From Aquimarina sp040786285 (GTDB taxonomy: Bacteria > Bacteroidota > Bacteroidia > Flavobacteriales > Flavobacteriaceae), in contig NZ_JBFMKQ010000005.1 in the NCBI RefSeq assembly GCF_040786285.1, forward strand, positions 260,449 through 324,448: a stretch of 64,000 nt of DNA, given 5' to 3'. The position numbers and the translations under genes are program-made. Under the pieces are notes generated by a model. It was not told where the DNA came from, ran no database searches, and was given only the letters and a program-made list of their open reading frames with translations. Below, in pieces: positions 18,462-27,737 of the stretch (position 1 is the stretch's first letter; each line of letters starts with the position of its first letter).

Positions 18462-19634
18462 ATGAATATTAGCATAACCAATAATCAGCCAATCCATAAG
18501 AATGATGAATTAGAAAATATCTGTACTAAACTTCGTGAAGTGGAAAAGACAAAAAATTATAAGGACTTTTATTCGTACCTAAAAACGACCAAAATACCTT
18601 TTATACCTTGCTACGAAAAGGACGTAAAAACAATGTATCAAGAATGTTTTAGGGTTTTACATCGTATTGGTGAAATTTCAATTCCGGTGTCTGTTGCGTT
18701 GTCCATGCATTACTATGTTTTGGCATCAATGGCTTCTTTCCCTTTTTCGAAGACAAGTAAACAATATTGGGTACGGGAAATGTTATTAAAAAAGATTAAA
18801 AATGAGCGACTTTTAATAGCAAATACCGGATCGGTAAGAACTTTCAAAAATGTTTCTGGTAATAAAAGTATAGTGGCCGAAAAAGAAAAAGATTCATACA
18901 CTATTAATGGTGAGGCACCCTTTATGTCATTATCTGGGATAGCAGATTATATGGTATTTACTGCTAGTATATTTCAAGATGAAAAAGCGGTGTTTTTTGT
19001 GCCTTTGGATACCGATAAAATCAAATTCGAGGATACTGCTTTTGGAGATGCTATGCGTGGATCTTTTACAAAATCAGTGCGATTCGAAAATTTGAATGTG
19101 CATAGTACTAATGTTATTAAATTGGATAGCACGCAAGAGGAGCGATGCGAACTATTAATTTATCAAAGATCATGGTTTCAGGCATTAATGCCAGGTACGT
19201 ATTTAGGAGCTGCATTTCGCGTGTTATTGGAGGTTAAGGAATTTGCTCAAGGAAAGATGAAGAATGGGAAAATAGTGTCGGAATCAGAAAGTTTTTTAGA
19301 TAATATAGGAGAGTTAATGATTAAGTATAAAGCCGCATGTCAATTATGTGAACAAGCAGGGATTTCAATCGAAGGCTTTAAGATCGGAAATAAGAGATCT
19401 CTAGAAAACATGTTTGAGGCCTCTGCATTGTCAAAGTATTTTGCTACCCATTTTTCTGAAGATATCATTACTAAAATCAGGCATTTAATGGGATCAAGGT
19501 TTTTGTCTCCTAATTCATATACCAATAAAGTCTATAAAGAAATCGTATTTGGTACATTACAACCTATGACTGATCCGGATATAAAAAATTACTTTAGTAA
19601 TCAGATGATGAATAATGAAATTCAAAAAATCTAG
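18462..19634 (+). CDS. Acyl-CoA-dehydrogenase-like flavoprotein, diverged
   Basis: This 390-residue protein has the three-part plan of the acyl-CoA dehydrogenase fold. It has an N-terminal helical domain, a beta domain around residues 115-210 (NTGSVRTF, TINGEAPFMSLSGIADYMVFTA, DTAFGDAMRGSFTKSVRFENLNV), and a C-terminal four-helix domain. The NG-x-x-x-F-x-S-G-x-x-x-A-D core is a recognisable FAD/substrate site. The usual YxGT...I and catalytic glutamate region is not clear, so it may be a monooxygenase-type or non-classical member. It ends the operon that starts with the DUF4386 genes. Confidence 0.7.
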   Translation: MNISITNNQPIHKNDELENICTKLREVEKTKNYKDFYSYLKTTKIPFIPCYEKDVKTMYQECFRVLHRIGEISIPVSVALSMHYYVLASMASFPFSKTSKQYWVREMLLKKIKNERLLIANTGSVRTFKNVSGNKSIVAEKEKDSYTINGEAPFMSLSGIADYMVFTASIFQDEKAVFFVPLDTDKIKFEDTAFGDAMRGSFTKSVRFENLNVHSTNVIKLDSTQEERCELLIYQRSWFQALMPGTYLGAAFRVLLEVKEFAQGKMKNGKIVSESESFLDNIGELMIKYKAACQLCEQAGISIEGFKIGNKRSLENMFEASALSKYFATHFSEDIITKIRHLMGSRFLSPNSYTNKVYKEIVFGTLQPMTDPDIKNYFSNQMMNNEIQKI

Positions 19635-19635
19635 C

Positions 19636-19677
19636 TACCCATTATATACTTTTCAAATCTAAACTACGTAATGGGTA
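19636..19677. terminator. Weak hairpin between convergent genes
   Basis: TACCCATTA (19636-19644) pairs with TAATGGGTA (19669-19677) across a 24-base loop. It lies between the convergent ends of the acyl-CoA-dehydrogenase-like gene and the peroxidase gene and may serve as a terminator, although the loop is long and the T tract short. Confidence 0.35.
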
Positions 19678-19707
19678 TTTAATCTTGAAAAAGTCTAAAT
19701 AATACTA

Positions 19708-21519
19708 TTATTTATCTTCATAAATAGTATCATCACTCAGACTATTCAAAAAAGCTACAATATCTTTTACTTCCTGATCTGTAAGATGAAGAGGATCAGA
19801 GGGTAACGTTTGATATTCTTGTTGTATCCCTATTCCTGATCCACCGCCACGATTATAGAAATCCATAACTTCTTCAAGATTCTTGTATACTCCATTATGC
19901 ATATATGGAGCGGTTTTATTAACATTTCTTACCGTAGAGGTTTTAAAAAAATGTTTTCTTTCGGGAGTTTTATAGACATCGTATCTACCTAAATCTTTGC
20001 TTATTGTAACATTTACCGTATCGTTTTGTTCTGGCACACCAATAAGCTCAATTTCAGATTCTTTGTAATCAGGAGGAACAGTACCGTTAAATACAGGTGC
20101 AAAATGACAGGTAGCGCATTTAGCTTTCCCATGAAATAAATTGAATCCATTAATTTCACTTTGAGTTAATGTATTCTCTAACGCATTGATATTGCGATCA
20201 AATTTAGAATTAAACGGAACTAAACTTCTAATATAACTGGCGATAGCGTTTCTGATTTCTACATTAGTGATCTTTTGATTTGAATAGGATAGAGCAAAAC
20301 CAGAAATGTAAGTACTATCATTTTTAACTGCATTTTCTAAGGTTTCTAAATTCGTATGAAACTCATTTTCGTTTTCGACTACTGCAATGATCTGCCCCTC
20401 GAGACTACCAGCTCTTTTATCATAAAAGAAAGCTTTTTGTAATGCAGCATAGAGTAACGTAGGTGCATTGCGCGTTACTCCCGTACTTATTTTCATTCCA
20501 TCGGTAAATGCTTTGTCTGGATGATGGCATGTAGCACAGCTTATTTTTTTATCTGAAGATAGTTTGGTATCATAAAACAGTTTTTTTCCAAGAGCTATTT
20601 TTTCTGGTGTTATTTCTCCCGAATTTCTATCAGAAAAATAGGAGAGGTTAAATGTATTCGAAGAGAAAAGAGAGGTAGCATTGTTTTTTATGGCTAATTC
20701 AAACGGAAAGCTTACGTTCCAATCGCTAACAACTTGATTCCATAATTCTAATTGCTTGTGAGTGTGTGTTTTGATGAAGTTATATCTATCAAATGTGTCG
20801 AAATCACCATTTAGATCTTTGATTGATGCTTCTATTTCTTTATTCCAGTCTTCAAAAAGTTTTTGGTCTTTAAATTCACTTTGAAAAATAGAGAGGTATG
20901 TTTTTAGACTTTGGTATACTATTTTAGATTCTTCTAACGAATTTTCTAGCACTGGAGAATCAAAACCAGTTGTTCCGGTGAGTGCGATTCGAATAATTGA
21001 TTTTCTAAACAGCCATAAAAAATGATACGTTTTTATATGACTAAAACTTATATTCTCTTTAATTAGTTTAAGCCTGTTAGAGATTAAACTTATATGCTTT
21101 TTTACGATGACAGAATCCATTTGTTCTGTAAAGATTTCTTCTTCTAGAACTTGGTATCCACCAGGTTTTATTATTTTAATATCTGTATAATCTTCTTCCT
21201 CGACTTTGAGAATATTAGGCTGGTTTAGAAAACCATAATTTTCTGTATCGAGAGAAGATAAAATAGGTTCTATTTTTTTGAAATACTTTCGGGATTCTAA
21301 ATAATTTTTTTCTGCAGTTGTGGTATCGATTGTGGTACTATCCAAAAAAGCAATTGCCATAGTAATATCGTCTATGAATTGTTCTTTCATCTCCATGTTA
21401 AACGGCATTTTTTCAACCTTACCCTCTTTAGAACAAGAAGTGAAAAGACTGAATACGACAAAGAGGCTTATTGATAAATAAGCCCCTTTAGTATATTTAA
21501 ACGAATTCTTAATGATCAT
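19708..21519 (-). CDS. Di-heme cytochrome c peroxidase/MauG-type lipoprotein
   Basis: This 603-residue protein begins with a lipoprotein signal (lipobox LFTSC), so it is tethered in the periplasm. The C-terminal ~310 residues are the MauG/CCP family with two heme c sites, CATCH in SCATCHHPDKAFTDG and CATCH in KCATCHFAPVFNG. The unusual part is a ~250-residue N-terminal helical domain with KYFKKIEPILSSL and KPGGYQVLEEEIF, which recalls imelysin/EfeO-like domains. It lies 3 bp after a PhoX-like lipoprotein gene, so the two are co-expressed. Peroxide reduction or oxidation of a protein partner is likely. Confidence 0.88.
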   Translation of the reverse strand: MIIKNSFKYTKGAYLSISLFVVFSLFTSCSKEGKVEKMPFNMEMKEQFIDDITMAIAFLDSTTIDTTTAEKNYLESRKYFKKIEPILSSLDTENYGFLNQPNILKVEEEDYTDIKIIKPGGYQVLEEEIFTEQMDSVIVKKHISLISNRLKLIKENISFSHIKTYHFLWLFRKSIIRIALTGTTGFDSPVLENSLEESKIVYQSLKTYLSIFQSEFKDQKLFEDWNKEIEASIKDLNGDFDTFDRYNFIKTHTHKQLELWNQVVSDWNVSFPFELAIKNNATSLFSSNTFNLSYFSDRNSGEITPEKIALGKKLFYDTKLSSDKKISCATCHHPDKAFTDGMKISTGVTRNAPTLLYAALQKAFFYDKRAGSLEGQIIAVVENENEFHTNLETLENAVKNDSTYISGFALSYSNQKITNVEIRNAIASYIRSLVPFNSKFDRNINALENTLTQSEINGFNLFHGKAKCATCHFAPVFNGTVPPDYKESEIELIGVPEQNDTVNVTISKDLGRYDVYKTPERKHFFKTSTVRNVNKTAPYMHNGVYKNLEEVMDFYNRGGGSGIGIQQEYQTLPSDPLHLTDQEVKDIVAFLNSLSDDTIYEDK

Positions 21520-21522
21520 ATA

Positions 21523-22983
21523 TTAACGTTCTAAACCTTTTATTACATACATCATACTTCCTTCTTTACGGCTATTTGCCAGATCTGGATTTGCTTTAGG
21601 GTCGGTAAACGGAACGCCATCTGCTCTTTCCCATCCGTGGTTTTGAGTAATCATAACAAATGTTTCATCTACGCCGATAGTTTCAGAAATATCGATCATC
21701 CCTGTGATTTCCCAGATTCTATTTGCTGGGCCATAACCTTCAGCTTCTGCTCTAAGCTGATCACATTCTAAAACGGTTTTTAATTCGCCTGTATTAAGAT
21801 TATATTGATAAAGTCTAGAATAATGGGCAGCAGCTGGTTTAAAATCCTGAATTCCATTTGGATCTTCCTGGATATACGCATAGTTTTCGGTTACCAAGAT
21901 ATTGTCTGGGCTATGAAAAGCTTCGGCTATACCACCTTCTTTGTCTCCATCAAGAACACAAACAATTTTACCGGGTCCCTGTGGGTTTCTCGGATTAAGA
22001 ATTACTTTATAGATTCTTCCCGAACGCGTACCTTTTCCTATTAATCCTGGTTTATCTCTTCCGGTTACGGCAAAATAGACCTCTTGATTATTTCTTCTGG
22101 GTCCTCTTCTCCAATCGATGTCTTCTAACCTAGAGAATCCCATTACACCTTTTTCTTTGGCTTCGGCATCAAGTAGATCAATATCTCTTTCATTTAGCTC
22201 TACGAATTCCATGTTATATTCTACTCCTTCTTCCATATCCATTTCATAAGTAACACCCGGTGAAGTAACTTTCAACCCATAAAGTTTACCGCCTTCTAAA
22301 TCACCATGTCTACCCACATACATTCCTAATTGTCCAGAAGGGATTTCGTTATTACTATTGTCATCTCCTATAAATACTACCGTTTTACCTGCATAAGCTC
22401 GTATACCAAGAGCTACGGCATTCTCTGTAGACCATTGCCCTAAAGCAGGTAACATTCTTGGCGCAGAAGCTTCAGTGGCATTTCTATAAGGATCTGTAGC
22501 AAAAACCCCTTTAGAATTTCCTCCCCATTCACCTCCAGAAAGGTATAAAGGACCAAAACCATGTTCTGATGGCGTTATTAAAGATCCAGAACATTGTGCA
22601 GTATTTGCTGTTGCTATTGCATTAAGAATGTGTTCTCCTTTTATGGGTTTAAAAGTTTCATCTAATGTAATTCTAGCTACAGAATAATCTGCCTCTATAT
22701 TGTTAATTAGAGTATACGTTCCGTCATTGTTTTTTAGAAGTCCAGCACCATCTGCCATTGATCCGTATGTAAAATCCGGAATATAGGTATCTTCAGATGA
22801 AAGTATAGTATAGATTTCTATATCAGAAAATTCAGGAGTTTTTTCTAATAAAACGGGTGAAATAGAGTGGTTTTTTAATTCAATTTTTCCAGTTGGTTTT
22901 ATAGGACCCGAATAATCGTCGAGGTCACATGATGTTAAAACCAATACAGATAGTAAAGAAGCAATTATAAGATGACTTTTCAT
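21523..22983 (-). CDS. PhoX-like (DUF839) lipoprotein
   Basis: This 486-residue protein has a lipoprotein signal with cysteine at ~19 (LVLTSCDLDD). The body resembles the PhoX/DUF839 beta-propeller group, with GSLITPSEHGFGPLYLSGGEWGG, YFAVTGRDKPG, GRIYKV and SPDNILVTENYAYIQED. PhoX enzymes are calcium/iron phosphatases, and SPDN..V and the acidic ED are consistent with metal binding. In Bacteroidota such proteins often occur with cytochrome peroxidases. It is the first gene of the pair with the MauG-type protein. Phosphatase activity is not proven by the sequence. Confidence 0.7.
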   Translation of the reverse strand: MKSHLIIASLLSVLVLTSCDLDDYSGPIKPTGKIELKNHSISPVLLEKTPEFSDIEIYTILSSEDTYIPDFTYGSMADGAGLLKNNDGTYTLINNIEADYSVARITLDETFKPIKGEHILNAIATANTAQCSGSLITPSEHGFGPLYLSGGEWGGNSKGVFATDPYRNATEASAPRMLPALGQWSTENAVALGIRAYAGKTVVFIGDDNSNNEIPSGQLGMYVGRHGDLEGGKLYGLKVTSPGVTYEMDMEEGVEYNMEFVELNERDIDLLDAEAKEKGVMGFSRLEDIDWRRGPRRNNQEVYFAVTGRDKPGLIGKGTRSGRIYKVILNPRNPQGPGKIVCVLDGDKEGGIAEAFHSPDNILVTENYAYIQEDPNGIQDFKPAAAHYSRLYQYNLNTGELKTVLECDQLRAEAEGYGPANRIWEITGMIDISETIGVDETFVMITQNHGWERADGVPFTDPKANPDLANSRKEGSMMYVIKGLER

Positions 22984-23256
22984 GGTTGTGTGTTTTTTTT
23001 TGTTTTTACAAATTTACCACACGAGATACCCTAATGACTTTATGAAGATGTTTTATGTTTATTAAAGAAATATCACCTCAATGTTTCGAATGTAAAGGAA
23101 TTATTATTCTTTAGAATTAGTCTAAACTTGATGAAGTAGTTTTTGAAACAGTAAGAATGTAATTGCTGCATACTATAGAATTTTACCAAATTATTGTTTA
23201 TTGTTAAAACTGTATATTCGTTGTGCATTAAAGGATTCTAAAAGATATTCAATTTG

Positions 23257-23556
23257 ATGAAAACTTTCTATTATATTCTTAAATCTTCATTAGTGGGCCT
23301 ATTGCTATACGCTTTAGTCGGTGTACTCATGGCTTTTGTTATGGTTACCTTTTTCGGAAATGATCACCCTCATAGTATAGATGAAATCTTATATTTCGTG
23401 GTGCCAATTTTTATGGGTATTGTAGGAGCATTTTTGGGGTTAGTCTTTGCTATTATAACGATGGGGGATTATTCTTTTACTAAAGTCAAAAAGTATCTGC
23501 TTGTTTGTTCGCCCATTATCATTTTGATCGGAATGTTGTTTTTGATTTATGGGTAA
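23257..23556 (+). CDS. Small three-helix membrane protein, unknown
   Basis: The product is 99 residues from the ATG at 23257; a TTG immediately before it is less likely. There are three hydrophobic segments (around 8-32, 46-68, 81-98) with a polar FGNDHPHSIDE loop between the first two, probably exposed. I do not recognise a family. It stops 2 bp before the convergent TIGR02757 gene and has a TATATTCG box at 23213-23220 that may be its promoter. Confidence 0.6.
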   Translation: MKTFYYILKSSLVGLLLYALVGVLMAFVMVTFFGNDHPHSIDEILYFVVPIFMGIVGAFLGLVFAIITMGDYSFTKVKKYLLVCSPIIILIGMLFLIYG

Positions 23557-23558
23557 TA

Positions 23559-24332
23559 TCAAAACTTTTCAAAAACTCCCAAACCAAAGAGAGCATAATC
23601 ATATTTTACGGGATCATTTTGATCTAAAACTCTAAGCTTGCTATCTAATTCTGCTAGTGCTTTACCATCATTTTGTTTCCGTTTAAGTAACCCTAATTTA
23701 CGAGCCACATTGCCCGAATGAACATCTAGTGGACATGATAGTTGAGCAGGGGACAGGCTTTTCCAAATTCCAAGATCGACACCCGCTTTAGCATCTCGTA
23801 TCATCCACCTAAGAAACATATTGATTCGCTTTGCGGCCGAATTTTTATGAGGATCACTTATGTGTTTTTCGGTTCTGGTTTGGTGTGGAAGCGCAAAAAA
23901 TTCCTTTTTAAAATGGTGAATAGCGTTCTGAAGATCATTTTCCTTATTAAACCGAGCATAAAAACTTTCCATATCTCCATATTCGATATACAAATGCCGT
24001 AAAGCTTTAATAAAATAGACGAGATCTAGACTATTAAACGTTCTATGAACAAATCCATCTAAACCCTCAAGATCCGCCTCTGTATGATTCATTACATAGT
24101 CATACGGACTGTTTCCTAAAAGTTGTATAAGTTGATGTGCATTTTTTAAAATGCTTTTGCGAATTCCCCACGAAATTGTAGCGGTTAGAAAACCAGAAAT
24201 TTCGATATCTTCTTTTTTCGAAAAGAGATGGGGGATCTGTACAGGATCAGTTTCTATAAATTTTGGTTGTTCATAGAAGGTTGCTTTTTCGTCTAAAAAG
24301 TCTTTAAGGTCGGATTTACTAAGCTTTTTCAC
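23559..24332 (-). CDS. TIGR02757-family protein
   Basis: This 257-residue all-alpha soluble protein matches the TIGR02757 group conserved in Bacteroidota and Proteobacteria (ISWGIRKSILKNA, RWMIRDAKAGVDLGIWK, LSCPLDVHSGNVARKLGLLKRKQND). The CPLDVHSGN..R.LG.. stretch resembles the helix-hairpin-helix glycosylase/endonuclease III fold, so a role in DNA is possible but not shown. The start is GTG at 24332, seven bases after the LolD stop, which favours co-transcription with the LolD-like gene. Confidence 0.8.
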   Translation of the reverse strand: MKKLSKSDLKDFLDEKATFYEQPKFIETDPVQIPHLFSKKEDIEISGFLTATISWGIRKSILKNAHQLIQLLGNSPYDYVMNHTEADLEGLDGFVHRTFNSLDLVYFIKALRHLYIEYGDMESFYARFNKENDLQNAIHHFKKEFFALPHQTRTEKHISDPHKNSAAKRINMFLRWMIRDAKAGVDLGIWKSLSPAQLSCPLDVHSGNVARKLGLLKRKQNDGKALAELDSKLRVLDQNDPVKYDYALFGLGVFEKF

Positions 24333-24339
24333 AAAAACA

Positions 24340-25002
24340 TCAGCTAATTATTTTACCATCAACCATAACCAGTTTTCGATCAGCCATGTCGGCTAGTTCT
24401 TGATTGTGAGTTACAATCACAAAAGTTTGCCCAAATTCATCCCGAAGTTTGAAGAATAATTGATGAAGATTTTCTGCCGCTTCGCTATCCAAATTACCCG
24501 AGGGTTCATCGGCAAAAACTACTTTAGGGTTATTAATTAGTGCTCTTGCCACCGCTACACGCTGCTGTTCTCCACCAGAGAGCTCACTAGGCTTGTGGTC
24601 ATACCGATGAGAAAGCCCTAAAAAATCAAGTAATTCTTTAGCTTTTTTTTCGGCTTTAGAAGAAGATGTCTTTTTTATGAATGCAGGAATACATACATTT
24701 TCTAATGCGGTAAATTCGGGTAATAATTGATGAAATTGAAAGATAAAACCCAATTGTTCATTTCTAAATTTTGAAAGTTGCTTTTGAGAAAATTTATCAA
24801 TGTTAGATTCATTAATAGTTAAATGACCTTCTTTTATTTCATGGGGTCGATCGAGAGTACCCAAAATCTGTAACAAGGTAGTTTTTCCTGCTCCAGAAGC
24901 CCCAACGATAGAAACAATTTCTCCTTTTTTGATATGTAAATCTACACCCTTAAGAACGTGTAAATCACCATAGTATTTATGAATGTTTTTTGCTTTGATC
25001 AT
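24340..25002 (-). CDS. lolD: LolD-like ABC ATPase
   Basis: The 220-residue ATPase has Walker A GASGAGKTT, signature LSGGEQQRVAVARAL, Walker B VVFADEPSGNLD and the H-loop VTHNQE. The length and the GxLDRPxEIxEG region fit the LolD/MacB type that powers the release of outer-membrane lipoproteins or efflux. The partner permeases are not in the window. The gene is followed by the TIGR02757 gene. Confidence 0.82.
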   Translation of the reverse strand: MIKAKNIHKYYGDLHVLKGVDLHIKKGEIVSIVGASGAGKTTLLQILGTLDRPHEIKEGHLTINESNIDKFSQKQLSKFRNEQLGFIFQFHQLLPEFTALENVCIPAFIKKTSSSKAEKKAKELLDFLGLSHRYDHKPSELSGGEQQRVAVARALINNPKVVFADEPSGNLDSEAAENLHQLFFKLRDEFGQTFVIVTHNQELADMADRKLVMVDGKIIS

Positions 25003-25165
25003 TTACTTTTCAAATTACAAGCAGTGAAAGTAATCAATATCCACAGAATCCCCAAGATAATATACTAAGTTTATACGTGCTAATATTGTTACTAATGAAA
25101 AGTTAAATTGTATATAGTCCTTATGCTATATATGTATTTTAGTTTTCTTAATTTTTACTTTAAAT

Positions 25166-25729
25166 ATGATTATGAAAGAAGAGACTATAGAAGTTGCTGT
25201 TTTTGCTGGAGGTTGTTTTTGGTGTACAGAAGCTGTTTTTCAACGTTTGGAAGGAGTGCAAAAGGTGATATCTGGATATACCGGAGGTGCTATAAAAAAT
25301 CCCGCATATCGAGAAATAACCACAGGTAGAACTGGTCATGCTGAAGCTATTAAAATAGAATATAATCCAAGTTTAATTACTTATAATGAGCTGTTAGAAA
25401 TCTTTTTTGCCACTCATGATCCTACTACATTGAATCAACAAGGGGCAGATCGTGGTACCCAATATAGAAGTGCTATTTTTTACCTTAATGAAGATCAGAA
25501 ATTAATAGCCGAGCAAACTATTATAAATCTTGAAAATCAGAGTGTTTTTGATCAACCTATTGTGACCGAAATTACAGAATTAGGTGATTTTTATAATGCA
25601 GAAGACTATCATCAAAATTATTATAATCAAAATAGTAGTCAGGGTTATTGTCAATTTGTAATCAACCCTAAGCTTAATAAATTAAATACTACCTTTAAAA
25701 CCAAATTAAAAAAAGAAATACAGAATTAA
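25166..25729 (+). CDS. msrA: Peptide-methionine (S)-S-oxide reductase
   Basis: This 187-residue cytosolic enzyme reduces the S-epimer of methionine sulfoxide in proteins. The active cysteine lies in GGCFWCTEAVFQ, and YTGG, GHAEAI, EIFFATHDPTTLNQQGADRGTQYRS and AEDYHQNYY are all family hallmarks. Start codons at 25166 and 25172 are both possible. folE follows 5 bp after the stop, so the two form an operon. Confidence 0.95.
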   Translation: MIMKEETIEVAVFAGGCFWCTEAVFQRLEGVQKVISGYTGGAIKNPAYREITTGRTGHAEAIKIEYNPSLITYNELLEIFFATHDPTTLNQQGADRGTQYRSAIFYLNEDQKLIAEQTIINLENQSVFDQPIVTEITELGDFYNAEDYHQNYYNQNSSQGYCQFVINPKLNKLNTTFKTKLKKEIQN

Positions 25730-25734
25730 TTGAT

Positions 25735-26331
25735 ATGCCGTACAAAAATTTTGAAGAGTATAATATAAAGGTAACGGATGATGTAAGAGAGCATTTCGAA
25801 TCTATAATCACCGATTTAGGAGAGGATGTTAAGAGAGAAGGTATACAAAAAACACCAGAACGAGCTGCAAAAGCAATGATGTTTCTTACTCAGGGATATC
25901 ATCAGGATCCCGAAGAAATCCTTAAAAGTGCCATGTTTAAAGAAGATTATGATGATATGGTAATTGTTAAGGATATTGAGTTATATTCTTTATGTGAACA
26001 CCATATGTTACCATTTTTTGGAAAAGCACATATCGCTTATATTCCTAATGGTCATATTGTTGGATTAAGTAAACTGCCTAGGATTGTCGATGTGTTTTCT
26101 AGAAGAATGCAGGTACAAGAACGACTTACTCATGATATTCTTGAATGTATTAATAACACCTTAAAACCAAAAGGAGTTGCTGTAGTGATAGAAGCAGCTC
26201 ATATGTGCATGATGATGCGTGGTGTACAAAAACAAAACTCGGTTACAACGACTTCTGGATTTAGAGGACAGTTTGAAAAAATTGAAACAAGAACAGAATT
26301 TTTAAGACTGATAACGGCAGATTTGGGATAG
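25735..26331 (+). CDS. folE: GTP cyclohydrolase I
   Basis: This 198-residue enzyme converts GTP to dihydroneopterin triphosphate, the first step of folate or pterin synthesis. Zinc and catalytic residues are visible in SLCEHHMLPFFGKAHIAYIPNG (Cys, His pair) and in AAHMCMMMRGVQKQNS (His-Cys). KLPRIVDVFSRR and QERLT complete the core. It lies 5 bp after msrA. Confidence 0.96.
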   Translation: MPYKNFEEYNIKVTDDVREHFESIITDLGEDVKREGIQKTPERAAKAMMFLTQGYHQDPEEILKSAMFKEDYDDMVIVKDIELYSLCEHHMLPFFGKAHIAYIPNGHIVGLSKLPRIVDVFSRRMQVQERLTHDILECINNTLKPKGVAVVIEAAHMCMMMRGVQKQNSVTTTSGFRGQFEKIETRTEFLRLITADLG

Positions 26332-26389
26332 CCAACTTTTGGAATACTATTTGCTTTACTCGTTTTATATTCACCCCAAACAATTTGAT

Positions 26390-26689
26390 ATGGCAAACGA
26401 TAAATATAAAAAGCTTGGATTAAGTTTACTTTTTGATGGACTTGGAATGGTAACTTACGTTATACCCGGAGTTGGCGAATTTGGAGATATAATCTGGGCA
26501 CCTTTGGCTGGTTGGCTAATGACCAGAATGTATAAAGGAAATGTTGGTAAAGCTGCCGGAGTTTTTACATTTGTAGAGGAGGCGTTACCTGGTTTTGATA
26601 TCATACCTACCTTTACCATAATGTGGTTGTATACTTACGTATTTAAAAAAGATGAAGCAAAGGACATTATTGATGTAGATGTGTCTTAA
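26390..26689 (+). CDS. Small membrane protein, unknown
   Basis: I chose the ATG at 26390 (MANDKYKK) because the in-frame upstream start is a TTG with a poor context, giving 99 residues. Two or three hydrophobic segments (LLFDGLGMVTYVIPGVGEFGDIIWAPLAGWLM, GFDIIPTFTIMWLYTYV) contain Gly-Pro-rich helices. The family resembles small membrane proteins conserved near folE in Flavobacteriaceae, but its function is unknown. It follows folE by 58 bp, and its stop overlaps the stop of the convergent gene. Confidence 0.6.
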   Translation: MANDKYKKLGLSLLFDGLGMVTYVIPGVGEFGDIIWAPLAGWLMTRMYKGNVGKAAGVFTFVEEALPGFDIIPTFTIMWLYTYVFKKDEAKDIIDVDVS

Positions 26690-27207
26690 TCCATAAAAAG
26701 ACGAGATAATCCCATTCTACTTAGCATTTTCTTTTCAAAATTCCAGAAAAATTTAAATTGCCCAAATAACCATCCTACTATAAGAAGTAGTATTTGGTAT
26801 ATTGGGAATACAAGCAATATACGTAAGGGCCAGTATATCCATCCATTTGTTGTTTCTCTATGAATTCCCAGAAAAGAAATTACAGGATCCGAAATTCTTG
26901 CAGCTGTAGATCCGGTTATCGCAAATACAATAAAAATAGCGATAAGTTCCCAGCGGTAAGTAACTGCCCATTTTGATTCAAGAATATTAAAAAGTTTTAA
27001 GGTAATAAACAAGAGTAGGACAGATAGAAAAATTGTAGTTGTAGAAAGTAAACCGATATATGCTATGTCTGTTTGATGAATCTCAATAACTGGTAAAACT
27101 CTTTTACTTATCAAATAAGAAGAAAATACTAAACTTACTAATCCTAGTATTGGAAAGATTAATTGCCAGTTTGATTTTATTTCCCAGCGGTCCTTAAATT
27201 TTTGCAT
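26686..27207 (-). CDS. Membrane protein, DUF6787-like
   Basis: This is a 173-residue protein from the ATG at 27207; a TTG at 27222 is less likely. Four hydrophobic segments (around 18-40, 48-75, 88-108, 130-152) surround the SKWAVTYRWELIAIFIVFAITGSTAARIS stretch. That W-V--RW-----F--FA--GS pattern is found in a Bacteroidota family I believe to be DUF6787. No function is known. It runs in the same direction as the DUF6146-like and DUF937 genes. Confidence 0.6.
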   Translation of the reverse strand: MQKFKDRWEIKSNWQLIFPILGLVSLVFSSYLISKRVLPVIEIHQTDIAYIGLLSTTTIFLSVLLLFITLKLFNILESKWAVTYRWELIAIFIVFAITGSTAARISDPVISFLGIHRETTNGWIYWPLRILLVFPIYQILLLIVGWLFGQFKFFWNFEKKMLSRMGLSRLFMD

Positions 27208-27238
27208 GCCGCAAAAATACAATTAAAAAGTATTCAAA

Positions 27239-27670
27239 TCAAAACCTTATTCCTCGAGTTACAAAAAATCGCTGTCTATATCGCTGCTCAAAAAATAAAA
27301 AATAGTTATATAAGAGATAGTTTACTTCATATCCATAATGAATATGTGAATCATAGTTGATTTGTTGAATGTATAGATTGGGATCAAAGCGTATAGGTTG
27401 TATAACTCTTTGATTATATTCAATTACATATCGTTGATTTCTTGTTTCTAAAAAAGATTCAGAATAATACCCTCTGGGTCTTTGAGTCACTAACCATGCA
27501 TTAAACCCGGGTTCTATAATAGTTATTTCATATTCTAGACTATCATTAGCAATTCTTAAGGTGTCTGAAACATCATCTGCAGAAGCTACATTCATATTCC
27601 TGTCCTGTGTTGTGGCACAACTACATATAAATACCCCCAGAAGTAGTATGTAAATAACTTTTTTTATCAT
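27239..27670 (-). CDS. Small lipoprotein, DUF6146-like
   Basis: The product is 143 residues. A lipoprotein signal (VFICSCATT) is followed by an acidic linker and a compact domain with EITIIEPGFNAWLVTQRPRGYYSESFLETRNQRYVIEYNQR described here by its pieces: PGFNAWLVTQ at about 54-63 and RGYYS, ETRN and EYN motifs after it. These match the small family DUF6146 seen in flavobacteria. It ends in an aromatic-rich terminus. Function unknown, envelope-associated. Confidence 0.6.
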   Translation of the reverse strand: MIKKVIYILLLGVFICSCATTQDRNMNVASADDVSDTLRIANDSLEYEITIIEPGFNAWLVTQRPRGYYSESFLETRNQRYVIEYNQRVIQPIRFDPNLYIQQINYDSHIHYGYEVNYLLYNYFLFFEQRYRQRFFVTRGIRF

Positions 27671-27690
27671 CCCAGTATGTAAAATACAAA

Positions 27691-27716
27691 AAAGCCGAAG
27701 ATAATTCTTCGGCTTT
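27691..27716 (-). terminator. Terminator of the DUF937 gene
   Basis: A perfect 10-bp stem (27691-27700 with 27707-27716) and 6-base loop are followed on the minus strand by a T-rich tract. It lies 21 bp past the stop at 27738. Confidence 0.85.
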
Positions 27717-27737
27717 AACCATTATTTAGTATTGTTG

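Noticed and set aside
25108..25329. Plus-strand ORF overlapping the start of msrA
   Set aside because: It is the msrA reading frame shifted; codon use and lack of any motif mark it as a shadow of msrA.
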